Shown here piece by piece: positions 22,200 to 34,049 of a DNA stretch of 64,000 nt. Under the pieces are notes generated by a model. That model had not been told where the DNA came from. It saw only the letters and a program-made list of their open reading frames with translations, and made no database searches. Position 1 is the first letter of the stretch; the number at the start of each line of letters is the position of its first letter. This DNA is from Lepeophtheirus salmonis. Taxonomy: Eukaryota; Arthropoda; Copepoda; Siphonostomatoida; Caligidae. The stretch covers positions 4,340,001-4,404,000 of the forward strand of contig NC_052138.2 of the NCBI RefSeq assembly GCF_016086655.4, given 5' to 3'. The position numbers were made by a program, and so were the translations under genes.

Positions 22200-24060
22200 T
22201 TGAAGGTATGTCTCCCTCCTCCCCCCCCCCCCTTACCAAAATCAAGGAATTTTTGTATTAATAGAATCAAAGATAAATGATAGCTTAAAAAAAAATCAGA
22301 GGGAAAATAAACAGAATTTTGTATGTTAAAGGATTTCGTTTAAAAAAATGTTCATTTGGTCCAACTCAGGGACGGCTCAAAAAATAGAACTTTACGGACT
22401 ATAGTCCATAAGTACACAATATGTATTATTTTATTATGTAAGTATCAATATGAAGGAATTGTTCGTAATTAATCATTTCTGCTACCAGCTGACAGACAAA
22501 GTGATAACATCCCTCTCAAAAAAACAATCAATCGAAAAATGGCCTAATGGAGGAACATCGCAGCTCACTTGACAAAGCGCTTGGGAAAATGATTCTCTTG
22601 AACTTAATGTACGAAGGTTCGCGTCTCGGTATTTCCTAGAACATATCATACTAGAAATTTGTAAGTGAAGGCTCAAGCGTGCCCGCTACAAATGGGGCAG
22701 AAGAACTGAGAATTACGACAATGACATACCATAACTTTACAAGATCATTTGTTATATTTTTATGGGAAAAAAGTGTTTATTGGATTTAAATAGTCAAACA
22801 TTTACCTAAATAAAAAATCAGGCGAATGAAATCCATAAATCAGTTTTTATGAAATTATTTAATTCCAATATCAAACTTGTGACATGCTTCTTTTGTTTTT
22901 TGGTATAGATAAACAAATATACTTATATACTATGATGAACTTCAAAGACAATTCCTGGGTTAGATGGAGTAATTGGTATACTTTAATGTTTATTTATACT
23001 TAATCAGTCCAACTCCATTTTTAAAAAAAAAGAGTCGAATTTTTTTTAAATAAACCTTTTCTTGGAAAAGGTACATGGATAATTTTTTATCAATTTTATG
23101 ATATAAAGAGTCTCGCTTTAAAAGGGGTGGGTATGCCCCTCCAGTCCCTCCTGAGTACGCCCAATTTACTGTATTTTTTGTTGTCGGCTGTCGATGTCTT
23201 TGCCCCCCCCAATATGTTTCCTTAAAGTTGATTAGTTGAATTAGAATTATCCTTTGTTAATGCATGAACAATTTGATTTCTATAAATTTGAATAATGATT
23301 TTATAGTATGGAAGAATTGGCAAATTACTAGCTGATTTTGCCACCTTTTTCTGTTTCTTTTCGGGGCAAGGGTTCTGATATATGTACATTAAAAGTATGG
23401 ATGAGTAAAAAATTCAAATACGATGTTAATTCGTAACTGGATTGAGCTTTTTAGTTCTAAGCAATTTATCCCATCGTAAGCATAGGTTTAGAAAAAGAGT
23501 CCTGTTTTTAGTTGGGGGGGGTATTTGACCGAATATTTGAGACTATCATCTTTTAAAAAAAAACTTTTTTTTACATGCATTTCTTTGATGTCCTTAGAAA
23601 CTTAACATTTGCCGTAATATAGATTATTTATCCATAAATTGAGGGAGGGGGGTTGAAACAATTGCCCATAAATATTTTATTTTTTAATTGCCCAGTTATT
23701 AATAGTAACTGCCCAGTCATTTACGTTTACGCTTATTAGGATAGGATATGGCATGGAATTCTATACACATGGAATAATCAAGCCTGTATCTAGCTTGTTT
23801 TTCTTTTTCTTTTTTTGCCTCTTGAAGGAATAAAGTAAAAATATGAAGTTGACTTTGTTTTTTCCCTTTTTTGTCATCCCATCACTTCTTTTACATTACC
23901 CTCATGTGGGAATATAAAGTTCGCGCAATTATTCAAAGTCTTTTAAGTTCCATGGATATGGCCATAAGAAATAATTGGAAGCTGGAATAATTTTTCTATT
24001 GAGCATATAATTGTCTCAAAAATGCCTTTGAAACATTGGCTTGTATCTTTGTATATACAT
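22200..24060. other. Gene-free stretch with C- and G-runs
   Basis: No gene was recognised. It contains a C-run near 22219-22232, other poly-C/G patches (about 23205 and 23514) and a GTTGTCGGCTGTCGATG sequence near 23182 related to the direct repeats at 26.56 and 27.22 kb. The minus-strand frame at 22482-22676 has no recognised domain. Confidence 0.4.
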
Positions 24061-24089
24061 GGGCAACCGTAAAATTATAATTATTGGAA

Positions 24090-24400
24090 TCCAAAAGTTA
24101 AATTTTTTTAGAAAAAAATTCAAAAATCCATAGCTATTTACAAAAAATTAAATCCTTTGGAAAAAAATTTCCAAAATTTAATTTCAAAATTTTTTCTAAA
24201 AAAAAAATAATTCAAAAATGGATAATTATTCACTAAAAATTATAATTTTTGAAAGACCAATTTGAAAAATTAAATATTTAGGGAAAAAATTTCAAAAATC
24301 CACAGCTATTCCCCTCAAAAAAACTTTGAAAAAAAATATCAGATTAATTTTTTTGGGAAAAAAATTCTAATATTAAATTTTTTGCTCTGCTGCACAATTT
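24090..24400. repeat. AT-rich minisatellite element, copy a
   Basis: Imperfect tandem units of roughly 50 bp alternate AAAAATTCAAAAATCC, a short TAGCTATT-type spacer and AAATTAAATTTT. The same unit makes up the blocks at 29.9, 40.3, 45.8 and 61.6 kb. Clear outer ends are not visible in this copy. Confidence 0.6.
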
Positions 24401-24619
24401 TCCAGAATGACGAAAAACATGTCCAGTAAACAGCAAAAATTCCTTAATTGGGGGAGAAGCTACACCCTCTTCAGCCAAATCCCTGTGGAGATTGAAAAAA
24501 ATGGGGATTTTTCCTTCCCTTCATGTATATTCAAGATTAATTTTATGTTGACACACCACAAAATGTATACTTCAATTGCAGTGGTAAACGTTTTATGTAC
24601 AAAGTGAGTGTGTTAGTCT

Positions 24620-25180
24620 CAAAGAACCTTCATATTTATTCGTCTATTCAAACAACCTTCAAATATATATAAATGCAGTTTGAAAAAAAAACATAACAAA
24701 GGCTAATAAAATGGAGCATTCCAAATTTGATGGTATTAAAAAAATAAATACAGTGTGTTTATTTGGTATCGCCACCATATCATTTTTTTAGTATTTGATT
24801 TGACAAATGAATAATATCTATTATATCATAATATTTGATATATTTGGGCTCTTTGAAACAGCACGTATTTTGTAGTCGAAGATAATAATGCAAAAAAAAA
24901 AAAAAAAATAGAATAAATTCTTTGAATGTATCTTTACCTGAAGAATATAACAATAATATTATAATATTAGTATAAATCCTGTTCCACTGTTATGATTATA
25001 TATTTATACACTAATATTTTGTTGGCCGAAGATATTTATTTAAAAAGAAAAAAAAGAAGAAAAAAAAAAGGTTTTTTTTCTATATATTTTATTTAAAGAA
25101 GAAAAAAATAATAAAAATGGGAAGAGTGTTTCAGAAAGAGGAGTTTTTCTTTGTTGAAAGAATATTAGAGTTATATATTG
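24620..25180. other. AT-rich stretch with A-runs
   Basis: No gene was recognised. An A-run lies at about 24893-24909 and purine-rich A/G patches at 25045-25110. Confidence 0.4.
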
Positions 25181-25185
25181 TGTAC

Positions 25186-25740
25186 AAGTTGCAATTTAAA
25201 AATGAGCTGAACCATTTTTAACAAAGACGTTACTTTGAGTACATACTTCTCTTAGAGCAATAGAGATTCAGATCCCAAGTACTCCCTAGGATATACAGGA
25301 TTGGGCATTAAAATGTGGACTGTCAATTAATATTATTTTTCTCATTAATATAGGAAGGTTTTGTGATTATTTTTTAGCATTCTGGTTTAGCCATCCTTTG
25401 TGTATAAACAAACTAAAATAAACATTACCTCAGGTCGTCATCATGATTGCACCAAAAGGACGTGCATATTAAATCTCCTAGATTCTGAAGTGTAGGTGGG
25501 GAGGATTATGGACATTGTGAAGTGCTCCAGGAGCCTGGCTTTAAGGGTGGCCAAGATGAGAAATGATGAACCCCACTAAATCGATGAATCGCCTCTCCAT
25601 GCCTGCAAGGCCCATCAGGGAGGCATGAAGGGCGTCCTGAGATTGTTGCAACTTGTACAAGGAAATTGCAATAAAAAAATGAATTGAACCATTTTTAACA
25701 AAGGCTTTACTTAGAGTACTTCACACAGAACAGACTAAAT
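25186..25740 (+). repeat. Direct-repeat-flanked transposon remnant
   Basis: Two direct repeats of about 60-70 bp (about 25190-25250 and 25660-25735) share TTGCAAT, AAAAATGA, TGAACCATTTTTAACAAAG and TTACTT-GAGTA. The region between has MIAPKGRAY on the plus strand and, in another frame, GRIMDIVKCSRSLALRVAKMRN. It is punctuated by stops and might be the HTH part of a Tc1-like transposase. The identification is weak. Confidence 0.35.
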
Positions 25741-25744
25741 ATAG

Positions 25745-26550
25745 TTATGATACTGATCCATATAAGATTCGATATAATATATACACAATATCGTAGTCAC
25801 TTTTAATATAGCCAATAAATACCTAATATATTGGCCCTGTCTACATAATATAAGGATGCCATATATTTGTATTTTTTATATGAACATAATTAATAAAAAA
25901 GACGTATTATTCTATCCCTGCCATTGAAAAGATATCATTCAAACCCCCTCATTTTCAGTACTCATAATATATATGTGACACTTCAAACCAAAAATAAATT
26001 AAAATGATTTTTTCTCGAAATTGAGTGTGAATTACATTTGTATTCTTCCATTTAATACTCGTCAATTTCTATTAACAAATGATTCTCATTAGCCCTTTGC
26101 ATGTGCCGCAAAATTGCACTTAAAGTACCCAAAATTCAACATCACATATAAAAATGGATTGATTTTATTATAAAAACCATATCAGGACGAGTATAGGTCT
26201 TTTAAATCAATTAAAGCTTATTAGCTATAGATAAAATAATTGGGTATCCTAGCCCATCACACAAATATAAATATATAGCCTATAATTGATACAAATATGT
26301 CAATGAAATAGACCTAACAATGGAAGTAAACAAATGTTAGATTGGGATTTATTCAAGACTTTTTTGAATGTTGACGCACATATCATAAATAAGTAATTAC
26401 TCTAATCTATGAAAATCGATTATAAAATGATCATATAATTCAATTAATAGCTGACTGGCAGTATCAACGGCCTCGTTTTATTCTTTTGATAATATGAATA
26501 TGACATTAAGGAACATATTGTACCAAGGTATAACTTTACGAACAAAAAAA
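25745..26550. other. AT-rich stretch without a gene
   Basis: No open frame, repeat terminus or RNA gene was recognised in this AT-rich sequence. Confidence 0.4.
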
Positions 26551-27330
26551 TAGAGTGTATTTTGATGTCAGCTGTCAATTTTTCTCGTACAATGATTAGT
26601 AGTGATCTGAACGTCTATTGGTTGAACCTCAATGAGCTCAATTATTGAATAATAATCATAACAAACTACTAATTGATTTTAAAGCCCTTTTCCTCCCAGT
26701 TTCTTTTTGGAAGGAAAGGTTGCAAGATATAATAATCACGTTTGTACAATATATTGTACAAGTTGTAACTTGTACACAATTTACTAATAATGTTTCAAAA
26801 CAAGGAAAAGGTGTTCGTAATTATGTAACACATGGGCAAAAAATTCTCGTGATTCACACAATTCACCTCATTTTCAGTTGTGACCAACCTTTGAAAGACA
26901 GCTGTCAAATTTTCATTGCAATGAGTTCTTTATTTTGTGAGTAATTATGCTAAATCTGACGCTACTTTTGTTAATTCAAAAACAATGAATCAAAGAATAA
27001 TTTCGCGTATTAATTTAACATTGTCCCTGAATGGGGGGAAAATACCGCTCCAGCTAAGGAATGGCTTTAAAAAAGTTATAGAGGCTCTGCTTCATAAAGT
27101 GAATAAATAATAAAAAAAACAATAATAATCTAAAAAAAACAATTTGGAAAGAAAAAAAAAGTATTTTCTGTGTTAATCCCATTACTTTTCAGTCCATGTG
27201 TTAACACATAAATATACAGTGCATTTTGTTGTCAGCTATCGTTTTTTCTCCTACTCCCCCCTGATTAGTAGTATCCGAACATCTATTGGTTGAACTAAAA
27301 GTAGCTCAATTGAATGTAAATCATTCCATA
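26550..27330 (+). mobile_element. Mariner-like remnant between direct repeats
   Basis: Flanking blocks of about 100 bp (about 26550-26645 and 27215-27320) are direct repeats, with ATTTTGTTGTCAGCT, TGATTAGTAGT and TCTATTGGTTGAAC. A third copy is near 30440-30530. The middle includes TATGTAACACATGGG and a stretch at about 26865-27000 that aligns in reverse complement with 42420-42620 (CACCTCATTTTCAGTT, AAACAATG). The following MNQRIISRINLTLSLNGGKI resembles the start of a mariner N-terminal helix-turn-helix. The 99-codon frame at 26645-26944 lies in this remnant and is not a host gene. Confidence 0.4.
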
Positions 27331-27359
27331 GTTGGGAACAATTGCCTAACTTACAATGG

Positions 27360-28125
27360 ACTTTTTCTGGAATCGACATCGGGATAAGAATGTTTAATTT
27401 GCTATTCCGATTCTTATATATAGTTATTTATTAATGGTATTAAACTATTTATTACTTTTCTAAGCTATGGAAAAAAAAAAAAAAAAAAAAGGAGAAAAAA
27501 GGAAAATTCGCCTTGGAAAAAGCTCGCCGGCCAGAGGAATCGCCTTCCTTGATTTAATCTAAATAATATTTAGATTAAATAAAAGATTTTATCAAACGTA
27601 ATTCTAAGAAATTGTATTTTTTAACTATTATTCAAATTTAATTTGTCCCATCAGTTTCTAACTACCAACTGATTTGAGGCCTGTTCTCACTGTTTACTTG
27701 GGAAAGGTTGCGTGACAAATACATGACTGTCTTTGTCTCTTATTTTAGGAAGACACATTTCCTTTCAATGTACATATTAATTATGGATGGTAAATTTATA
27801 ATATATACGTATATATATATTATATTAATCGAACTTACTTTAATGAATTATTACAGGTAAAAAAAAAAAATAATAAATGAAAAAAAAAAAAAAACCTAAT
27901 GCCGTTTCTACAATAAATTTAACAAAAAAAAAAAAAAATAACAATAAAAATAAAAAATAAAATAAAAAGTTTATACATTTACAGGTTGTCTCATTTCTCC
28001 TGCCTTTCTCCCTCCAAGAAAACAGTGAACGCGAGAATTTTTACCCACCTTCGTATTAAAAAAAAAAAAAAAAAGACGCATCAAATTTATTATTATAAAA
28101 AAAAAAAAATAAGTCGGGAAAGGGG
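27360..28125. other. Family D interior and A-rich tracts
   Basis: Sequence at 27370-27470 (ATGTTTAATTTGC, CGATTCTTATATA, AAGCTATGGAAAA) matches the interior of the family D element at 61441-62131, without termini. Beyond it are long A-runs (about 27472-27490, 27857-27895, 27925-27940 and 28055-28075). These runs create frames such as 27986-28450, which on the plus strand overlaps the real-looking minus-strand finger exon and is a shadow. Confidence 0.5.
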
Positions 28126-28240
28126 GTTTAGAAAAAAAATACATATATATTTATATATGTATGTATACACACAGACAAACCTTAGTTTTACGTACACTTT
28201 ATTTATTTTACAAACAACCTATTTGATGCTCTTGATTGAA

Positions 28241-28525
28241 TCAACCTACCTGGAGATAGGTTTTGGACTCCACGTAATTTCGGAGATCCTCCCCTCCGAA
28301 GTGAAACACAAAGTTGTGGAGATCACAAACGTGTTTAAAGAACTCCAGCCTGTACTCAAAGTTTTTACCACAATAAGGACAATCCTCCTGATCCTTCCAA
28401 TAGTCAGAGAGTTGATGGAATTGATGTTGAGAACCGATGTGTCTCTTTAGATCCTTGAGGTTTAAATACCCAAAAGAACTACAATAAGGACATTCAAAGC
28501 TCTCTCTGGATTCCCACCGTTTCAT
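28241..28525 (-). CDS. Exon with a pair of C2H2 zinc fingers
   Basis: The frame encodes 94 residues if begun at ATG 28525, but it is more likely a 3' terminal exon. Two fingers are seen: C12-x2-C15-x13-H29-x4-H34 and C49-x2-C52-x12-H65-x4-H70, separated by 14 residues. The tail is NFVFHFGGEDLRNYVESKTY, then a stop at 28241. The pair has the same spacing style (H-x4-H, short linker, CPYCGKxF in the second finger) as the two pairs in the protein at 15327-16760. Both lie on the minus strand, this one about 11.2 kb upstream of the ATG. It could be an alternative exon of one complex locus or an independent gene. Acceptor candidates ending in AG lie in 28530-28555, but none is decisive. Confidence 0.6.
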   Translation of the reverse strand: MKRWESRESFECPYCSSFGYLNLKDLKRHIGSQHQFHQLSDYWKDQEDCPYCGKNFEYRLEFFKHVCDLHNFVFHFGGEDLRNYVESKTYLQVG

Positions 28526-28559
28526 ATTCGGAGGAAATCGCGGATCTTTGGACTAATGT

Positions 28560-29885
28560 TGAATGCTGTGCTTCTTTGTTAGGAGATGAACGACTCTCTC
28601 GGTGAAGAAATGGGGAGAGCATTTCGGAAGGAAGGGTGTTCATGATGGTGCTAGAAATAATGGATATCCTGGAGTGAAAGAAGAGTCGGTGATGAAGAAT
28701 ATGAAATATGAAGGTGTAGCCCCAATTGATTATATTATTTCTGTCAAAGTGCAACACGTTATTTTTTCCTTCTCCGTTTCTTATTCTTGTTATTTGACAA
28801 AGTTGTTCAGAATAAATCTATTTTGTTTTTTATTAGAAAAAAACCCCAAAAACTATCCGTCTGAGTAATTAGCTACTAGGAGTGAAAAACAACAGCGAAA
28901 CAGCAACAATATAAACCGTACTGCTTCCACTCAAACATCAATACAAACACTAATATATAAATACATATTTTTTTTTTTTTTTTTTTTGACAATACTAAAT
29001 AAAAAAATATCGGATTTTTTTTTTTTTTTTAATTCTATATTTTTTATTATTATATGGTGTGTTCTTCAAAGTATAATAATATAGTTCTTTTTTTTAATAT
29101 TGTATATGTATAGAAGAGCTTTTCTTCTTCTTCTCAACAGTTGCCTTAGATCGGTAATAAGGAGTGCGTTTAAAATTATAATAATAACAATATCAGACGT
29201 GCCTGTGGTGTAACGAACGAGTAGCAAGCATGAATGAGAGCGAACACCCGCCCGTAAAAAGTATTGCCCTCGCGAACTCAATAAATGTACGCGCACTCCT
29301 CATTTTATATTTTTTTTTTCTTTTTTTTTCCCTTTTCATATAAAACTATATTTTTCCCTCGAAGCTTGTATTTGAAAAAATATATAAAATAAAAAAAAAT
29401 ATATACAGGGTGTCCAACTAATGCAGTATACCCTTTTAATATTTATTGATTTATTTATTAGCAACATCCTTTATACATAAATTATCTTTTTTCAAAATAT
29501 TAAATACTAGGGTTAGTACGAGGAATTGGAGAGTTATGAGGCGTCAATGGACAGACTAACTTTGTTTTAATAATATTTAATGTTCAGTAGGACTTGTTTG
29601 TAGATACACGGCAAAAGTATCACGGCGAAACTCAATGGGATTTTAAACGATAATTATGTCTCTAAACATTATTATGAAATGCAAAAACTCCAAGCTCAAT
29701 GCAAAGTTTATATCACAAGAAAATGATGCCAAAGAGTAATTTGAATTTTTACACAGAAATTATACTTCCTCTTAGTGTTTGTATTTGAGATCTTATCGTG
29801 GTTTGATTAGATAGAGAATAGTGGCTATTCTTTTAAGTCAAAAAGTCACTATAGAAGATAATTCCCTAATAAATTGATAGTGGTT
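28560..29885. other. Gene-free, T-rich stretch
   Basis: T-runs lie at about 28969-28987 and 29017-29030. A CAGGGTGTCCAACTAATGCA sequence at about 29406 resembles mariner-type ends but lacks a partner. The minus-strand frame at 29066-29296 shows no domain. No gene was recognised. Confidence 0.4.
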
Positions 29886-29889
29886 CTAT

Positions 29890-30215
29890 CAGGTGCGTCC
29901 ACAGGGGTGGTTTTTTTTGGGGGCTGTAGAAATTAAGGAATTTTGGTTTTTAGAAGAAAATTTCATTTGTGAAATTTGATTTTTTGTGAATAGCTGTGAA
30001 TTTTTGTTTTTTTTCAAAAAAAAATATTTTTTTGAAAATAGCTGTGAATTTTTTTCTATATTTTAACATTTGAAATTTAATTTTGAAACTTTTATCCAAA
30101 AAAAAATATTAATAATAATAACACGTGGAACTTTATTTTTCATTTTTTTCTAAAATCCCCCCCAAAAAACCCCAAAAATATATATATATATATATAATCC
30201 TGTGGACGCCCCTAG
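29890..30215. mobile_element. AT-rich minisatellite element with TIRs, copy b
   Basis: The outer ends CAGGTGCGTCCACAGG and CCTGTGGACGCCCCTAG are inverted repeats sharing GCGTCCACAGG. The interior is made of degenerate units with GTGAATAGCTGTGAATTTTT, followed by an AT run (30179-30196). A four-base CTAT flanks both sides but is too short to prove a target duplication. There is no coding content. Confidence 0.6.
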
Positions 30216-30945
30216 CTATACGTTTTTCATGACTACACTCACACGTAGCTACTCAATCCTTGGATGCAACCCCTAAAAAATGAAAGTATAATAACAACTG
30301 CTTGTGAATATACAAGAACAAAAAGAAAATCCTTTTGCAGCCCGAAATATATGTGCAACTCTTTTCGTTTTTAATAAGAAGTAATAAGCTTTAGCTCAGA
30401 CCGCTTGAAGATAAACCCAACTAAACACACAAATATACATTGTGCCTTGTTATCAGCTCTAGATTTCTCCCCTTATTTTCTCCTAACCTGTGTTCTGAAC
30501 ATTGATTACTTGAATAATTAAAATCAGGTCATGCTAAGTTACATTGAAAAATCCTCAACAATGATTGAATATTCATTCCCTAATTGGGTGCCTCTTGTTA
30601 CGAAAGGTTCTGTGATGACAAATATTTCTCCACTTTTTTTAAGCATGAGGTGTTAACCTATATCTAAATACTCTCGTTGTTAAGTCCTTCCAGACAATAA
30701 AGCAATGGTGTTGTTTACTCATATTAGTAGGTAAATAGAGAGTCAGAGAGTGACGCCATCTTGCGGCAAATAATACAACTCCCTGAACGATAATATTATT
30801 CAACATAATATAGGTGGGCTCAATTAGAGGGGCTATAAAAAAATTATGTTACGCTCCAAAGTTAAGGACTGTCACACCACTTAGAGGAGGATATATATTT
30901 TCTAGTTTGCTCATACCCTACTAAACAAATTTTACTTTATAGATA
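30216..30945. repeat. Mixed repeat fragments
   Basis: About 30440-30530 resembles the direct repeats at 26.55 and 27.22 kb (TTATCAGCTCTAGATTTCTCC). About 30700-30810 matches the 11.2-kb repeat (GCGGCAAATAATACAACTCC). No gene was recognised. Confidence 0.45.
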
Positions 30946-30949
30946 TATA

Positions 30950-31577
30950 CAGAATGGGGATTTTAAATCACGATAAATGAATGTATATTACAATATATAT
31001 TTCTCAAAACGGATTAAGCACGGACATCTTTTGGTCTTACATGATGAAATCCACTCCATAGATAAGTCAATAACTCAAACCAATCCCTTGCAGCTTCAAC
31101 CACAGGCTCTAAACTTGCCCTCAATCTGGGAAAGGCATTGATGAGGAACTTCTTCTCCATGTTGGTCACTGCCTCGAGAATGGTAGTTCGAAAGGGGTCA
31201 ACAGGGTTATGTATAACTATATTAAACTCTGTCTCCAAGACATATTGTAGTCCAAGGGATTCCAATCCGTTTTCCTTAGTCTCAATTTGAACAAACTGCC
31301 CAAAATTTAAAATTTTAGCATGACCCCCAATCTGTTCAAATCAATTAAAAATATCTTGCATCATTATCTATAGGGTTATTTGCGTCCTTGAGCGTGCGCC
31401 CAGCATAGAATACGAAGGCATGGCCTTCGTATTCGGAGGAGATATCTGAAGGATCTTTTATTTTTCTCATATAGTTTTGGAGGCTGAATCTGATGAGATC
31501 CCTTTCATCAATATAAAACGTCGAGTCGTGAAGATATTGAGGCACAAACTTGTTCCGAATTTAAAATCTCCACCCTG
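30950..31577 (-). mobile_element. Mariner-like deletion element with TIRs
   Basis: The ends CAGAATGGGGATTTTAAATC and GAATTTAAAATCTCCACCCTG are inverted repeats, and TA is present at each side (30948-30949 and 31578-31579). On the minus strand, 31014-31300 encodes the C-terminal part of a mariner-type transposase (VHNPVDPFRTTILEAVTNME, then INAFPRLRASLEPVVEAARD). It is related to 52068-52300. No catalytic core is present. The remaining part holds an unrecognised ORF, listed separately. Confidence 0.65.
31345..31545 (-). other. Unrecognised ORF inside mariner-like element
   Basis: The frame has 66 codons, opens with GTG and ends in TAA. It can be read a few codons further upstream (RNKFVPQYLHDS). 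It looks protein-like (YIDERDLIRFSLQNYMRKI, GHAFVFYAGRTLKDANNPID) and does not resemble the N-terminal helix-turn-helix expected at this place in a mariner. It may be a captured host exon, a diverged transposase segment or chance. No function can be assigned. Confidence 0.3.
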
Positions 31578-31584
31578 TATAAAA

Positions 31585-32235
31585 ATATTCTTGGTTTCTT
31601 CCCCTATATTTTTTATATGATTATTTTTTTCGTGAAAAAAGGAAAAATATACATATATATTTTGTAGATATTATATAAATGTGTCCCTTTCTCATAAAAG
31701 TTGCATTTTAACGAAATATAAATTTATTAAGCTAGTGGAGTCACTCCGCTAAGAAAAATACGAAGGAAATACATAGTGAAGGAAAAAAAAATCTCCCCTA
31801 ACTGACATTAAATAATAATAAGAAATATTTTTCATGATTCCACGCCACATGTAGAAGTATAAAATATAATATAGAGGCAAAGATATTATTATAGGCAAAC
31901 TCGGCGTGCCTCTCATCATGTTGTTAATATATTTTTATGAACATTATAGAGAAGGAGTAGCTATCAATTGTGAAATATCAATGGGAAGATAGCCTTTAAA
32001 AAATAGGATTAGTAAACGGACAATCATTTCGTGAGTAATATGGTTTAACTAACTCTCAATAATAGATAGATGTCGATAAAGGGTCAAAACAAGGGATCTC
32101 CTATTATGACGTCACGAGTCTGCAACCTGTTTGATTATTATTATTATTATTATTGCGAAAGAAGAAGGTGGGGGAGAAAGAGAAACAGAGAGAAAAAGGG
32201 GAAAAAAGGAAGAACGATTTACAAAATTATATATA
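31585..32235. other. Spacer with an ATT trinucleotide run
   Basis: No gene was recognised. A (TTA)n run lies at about 32133-32155, followed by a purine-rich patch at 32158-32215, which explains the open frame at 32070-32267. Confidence 0.45.
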
Positions 32236-32237
32236 TA

Positions 32238-32690
32238 CGAGGGTGGTCTGTAAAGTTTCAGACCTAACAAAGATACAAGCCATTTTTTTTTTTTTTTTTT
32301 TTTGACTTTTTATTTTTCAACATAGTCTCTTTGTAAATCTACACACTTCTCCATGCTGCAATGCTCCCATCTCGGTAACCCATCCAAATAGTAATCGCCC
32401 TTTTTCTCTTAAAATAATTGTTCACGAGACCCTATTTATTTTTATATCTCAATTCCTACATGTTGGATTGACTTAGACGCATCAAAATTTTAATACAACG
32501 AGCCTTTATTATTTGAATCTATTGCAAGGTTAAACTTACAAGAACAAATATTTATTGACAGTTCCAATATGGTTGAAACTTTTGTGAGCAACTGTCAACA
32601 GATGCTATATGGTATGGTGTTTTGACTAGCCTTTATTTATGAGTGCTGACATCTTCACGCTGAGATAGTAAACTTATCAGACTACCCCCA
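32238..32690 (-). mobile_element. Mariner deletion derivative with intact ends
   Basis: The ends CGAGGGTGGTCTGTAAAGTT and ACTTATCAGACTACCCCCA are inverted repeats, each bordered by TA (32236-32237 and 32691-32692). Minus-strand 32310-32396 reads DYYLDGLPRWEHCSMEKCVD and ends RDYVEK with a stop, a form of the mariner transposase C-terminus (W...KC...G.YVEK). The rest of the transposase is gone, leaving 453 bp. Related right ends occur at about 46700-46840 and 50130-50478, both ending in ACCCTCG. Confidence 0.75.
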
Positions 32691-32739
32691 TATTTCACGG
32701 CTCACTTTTACCAATAAAAAATGTTGGAGTGAATTTTTC

Positions 32740-33130
32740 TTAATTAATTTTATTAATATTCATAAGTTGGCTGTTGCATAATTTGGGATCCCTCCTAGAT
32801 AGGATTGTGCCAATCCTTATTTAGGACTGAAGACTGCAGTACTGTCTAGTTCAGGCCTGTATATCTGTTCTAAAAACTATAAAGTTCCGTCCTAGATGAC
32901 GTCAATCAACTTTTTTTTAAATCCATTCTACTACTGACAGTCCGAAATATTGATAAGGCCGGTCCTAAGGCTGGAATGATTCGAATAAATAAGGACTAAC
33001 TTAAAACTAGTCCAAGGACTGATCGGCTGATCAGTCTTTTCTTTTCTGTCCGATGTTTTTTTTTTTAATTCAACAATCCTCAAAACTGATGCATTGGTCT
33101 TTCAGTCCTACGGTTCTAGCTATCTTTATA
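32740..33130. repeat. Family E repeat (GGACTGAAGACTGCAG)
   Basis: It is rich in the words GTCCTAG, GGACTGA and CAGTCC, for example TTAGGACTGAAGACTGCAG and CAAGGACTGATCGGCTGATC. A shorter related copy is at about 46925-47005 (GTCAGTCCTGATTTA, CCGTCTAGTTCAGTCCTG). It could be a TIR element, but no ends with a target duplication were found. Confidence 0.45.
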
Positions 33131-34045
33131 GCCAATCTTCACTCATAGCTAGGATTTAATTATATATAAGTCAATTATGTTACAAAAGAGGGATTGCTCC
33201 AATCTTTTTTCTCCATGACGTATTAAGTTGCTCGAACAGCTAATCGATAAGAAGTTTCGTGACTCATAGAATGCCATAAATATATACATTTTTTAAATCA
33301 TAAATTTGATGATTTTTTCTTTAAGACATTACAAAAAAAAATACACAAATAATGTTTTAAAGCGTTTAAACTATATCGGCATTGCAAAAAATCAAGAAAA
33401 AGTCGCGATATACAGTTTCATTTAATAACTTGAAATGACCCCCGAATTGGTTTCAACGTTTTTGGGCCAAAAATGACCCTTCTAATTTATATAATTTTTT
33501 TTAAACATAAGAAAGCTCGATCATTTTTCTATTAATTAGTCAAAAAATATATATAAATTGATACACAGAATCACTTTTTATGAAATAAAGCACTTTGTAG
33601 TCTCTAATAAATAAAGTATGTAAAGAACTGTAAGAAATGTATTAATTATTGAAGAAGAAGACGGATTTAATTTTCGAGATCGAATCTCCAGGACTGGAAA
33701 ATTTTATTAGGACTGCACTGAGAGGAATGCATTCTTTTTGATATTTTTAGACCGATCCAACACTACTCTTGCATGATTTAAAGCAGCTGACTCTAGAAAT
33801 TATGAGATTTTGGGCCTTCCTTTAGAATGTATGTCATTTCATACTCGTTCATTGATACTAAATGAGGTAAAATTATCTATTCAATGTATATAATAATTAG
33901 TAGGTATTAGATTAATAATGTTTTTAATGTTATGTTTTTTTTTCAAAACCCTTATTATCAGTCGAGGTTGAGAAGGGATAAAAGACCTAGTCGTGTCTAA
34001 TAATAGCTGTAGTAAAAACAATTCCATTAATTCTACAATGTAGTG
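33131..34045. other. AT-rich stretch without a gene
   Basis: No long frame, RNA gene or recognisable repeat was seen. Confidence 0.4.
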
Positions 34046-34049
34046 ACTT

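Noticed and set aside
27986..28450. 154-codon plus-strand frame
   Set aside because: It begins in A-runs (polylysine) and continues as the antisense of the C2H2 exon on the minus strand.
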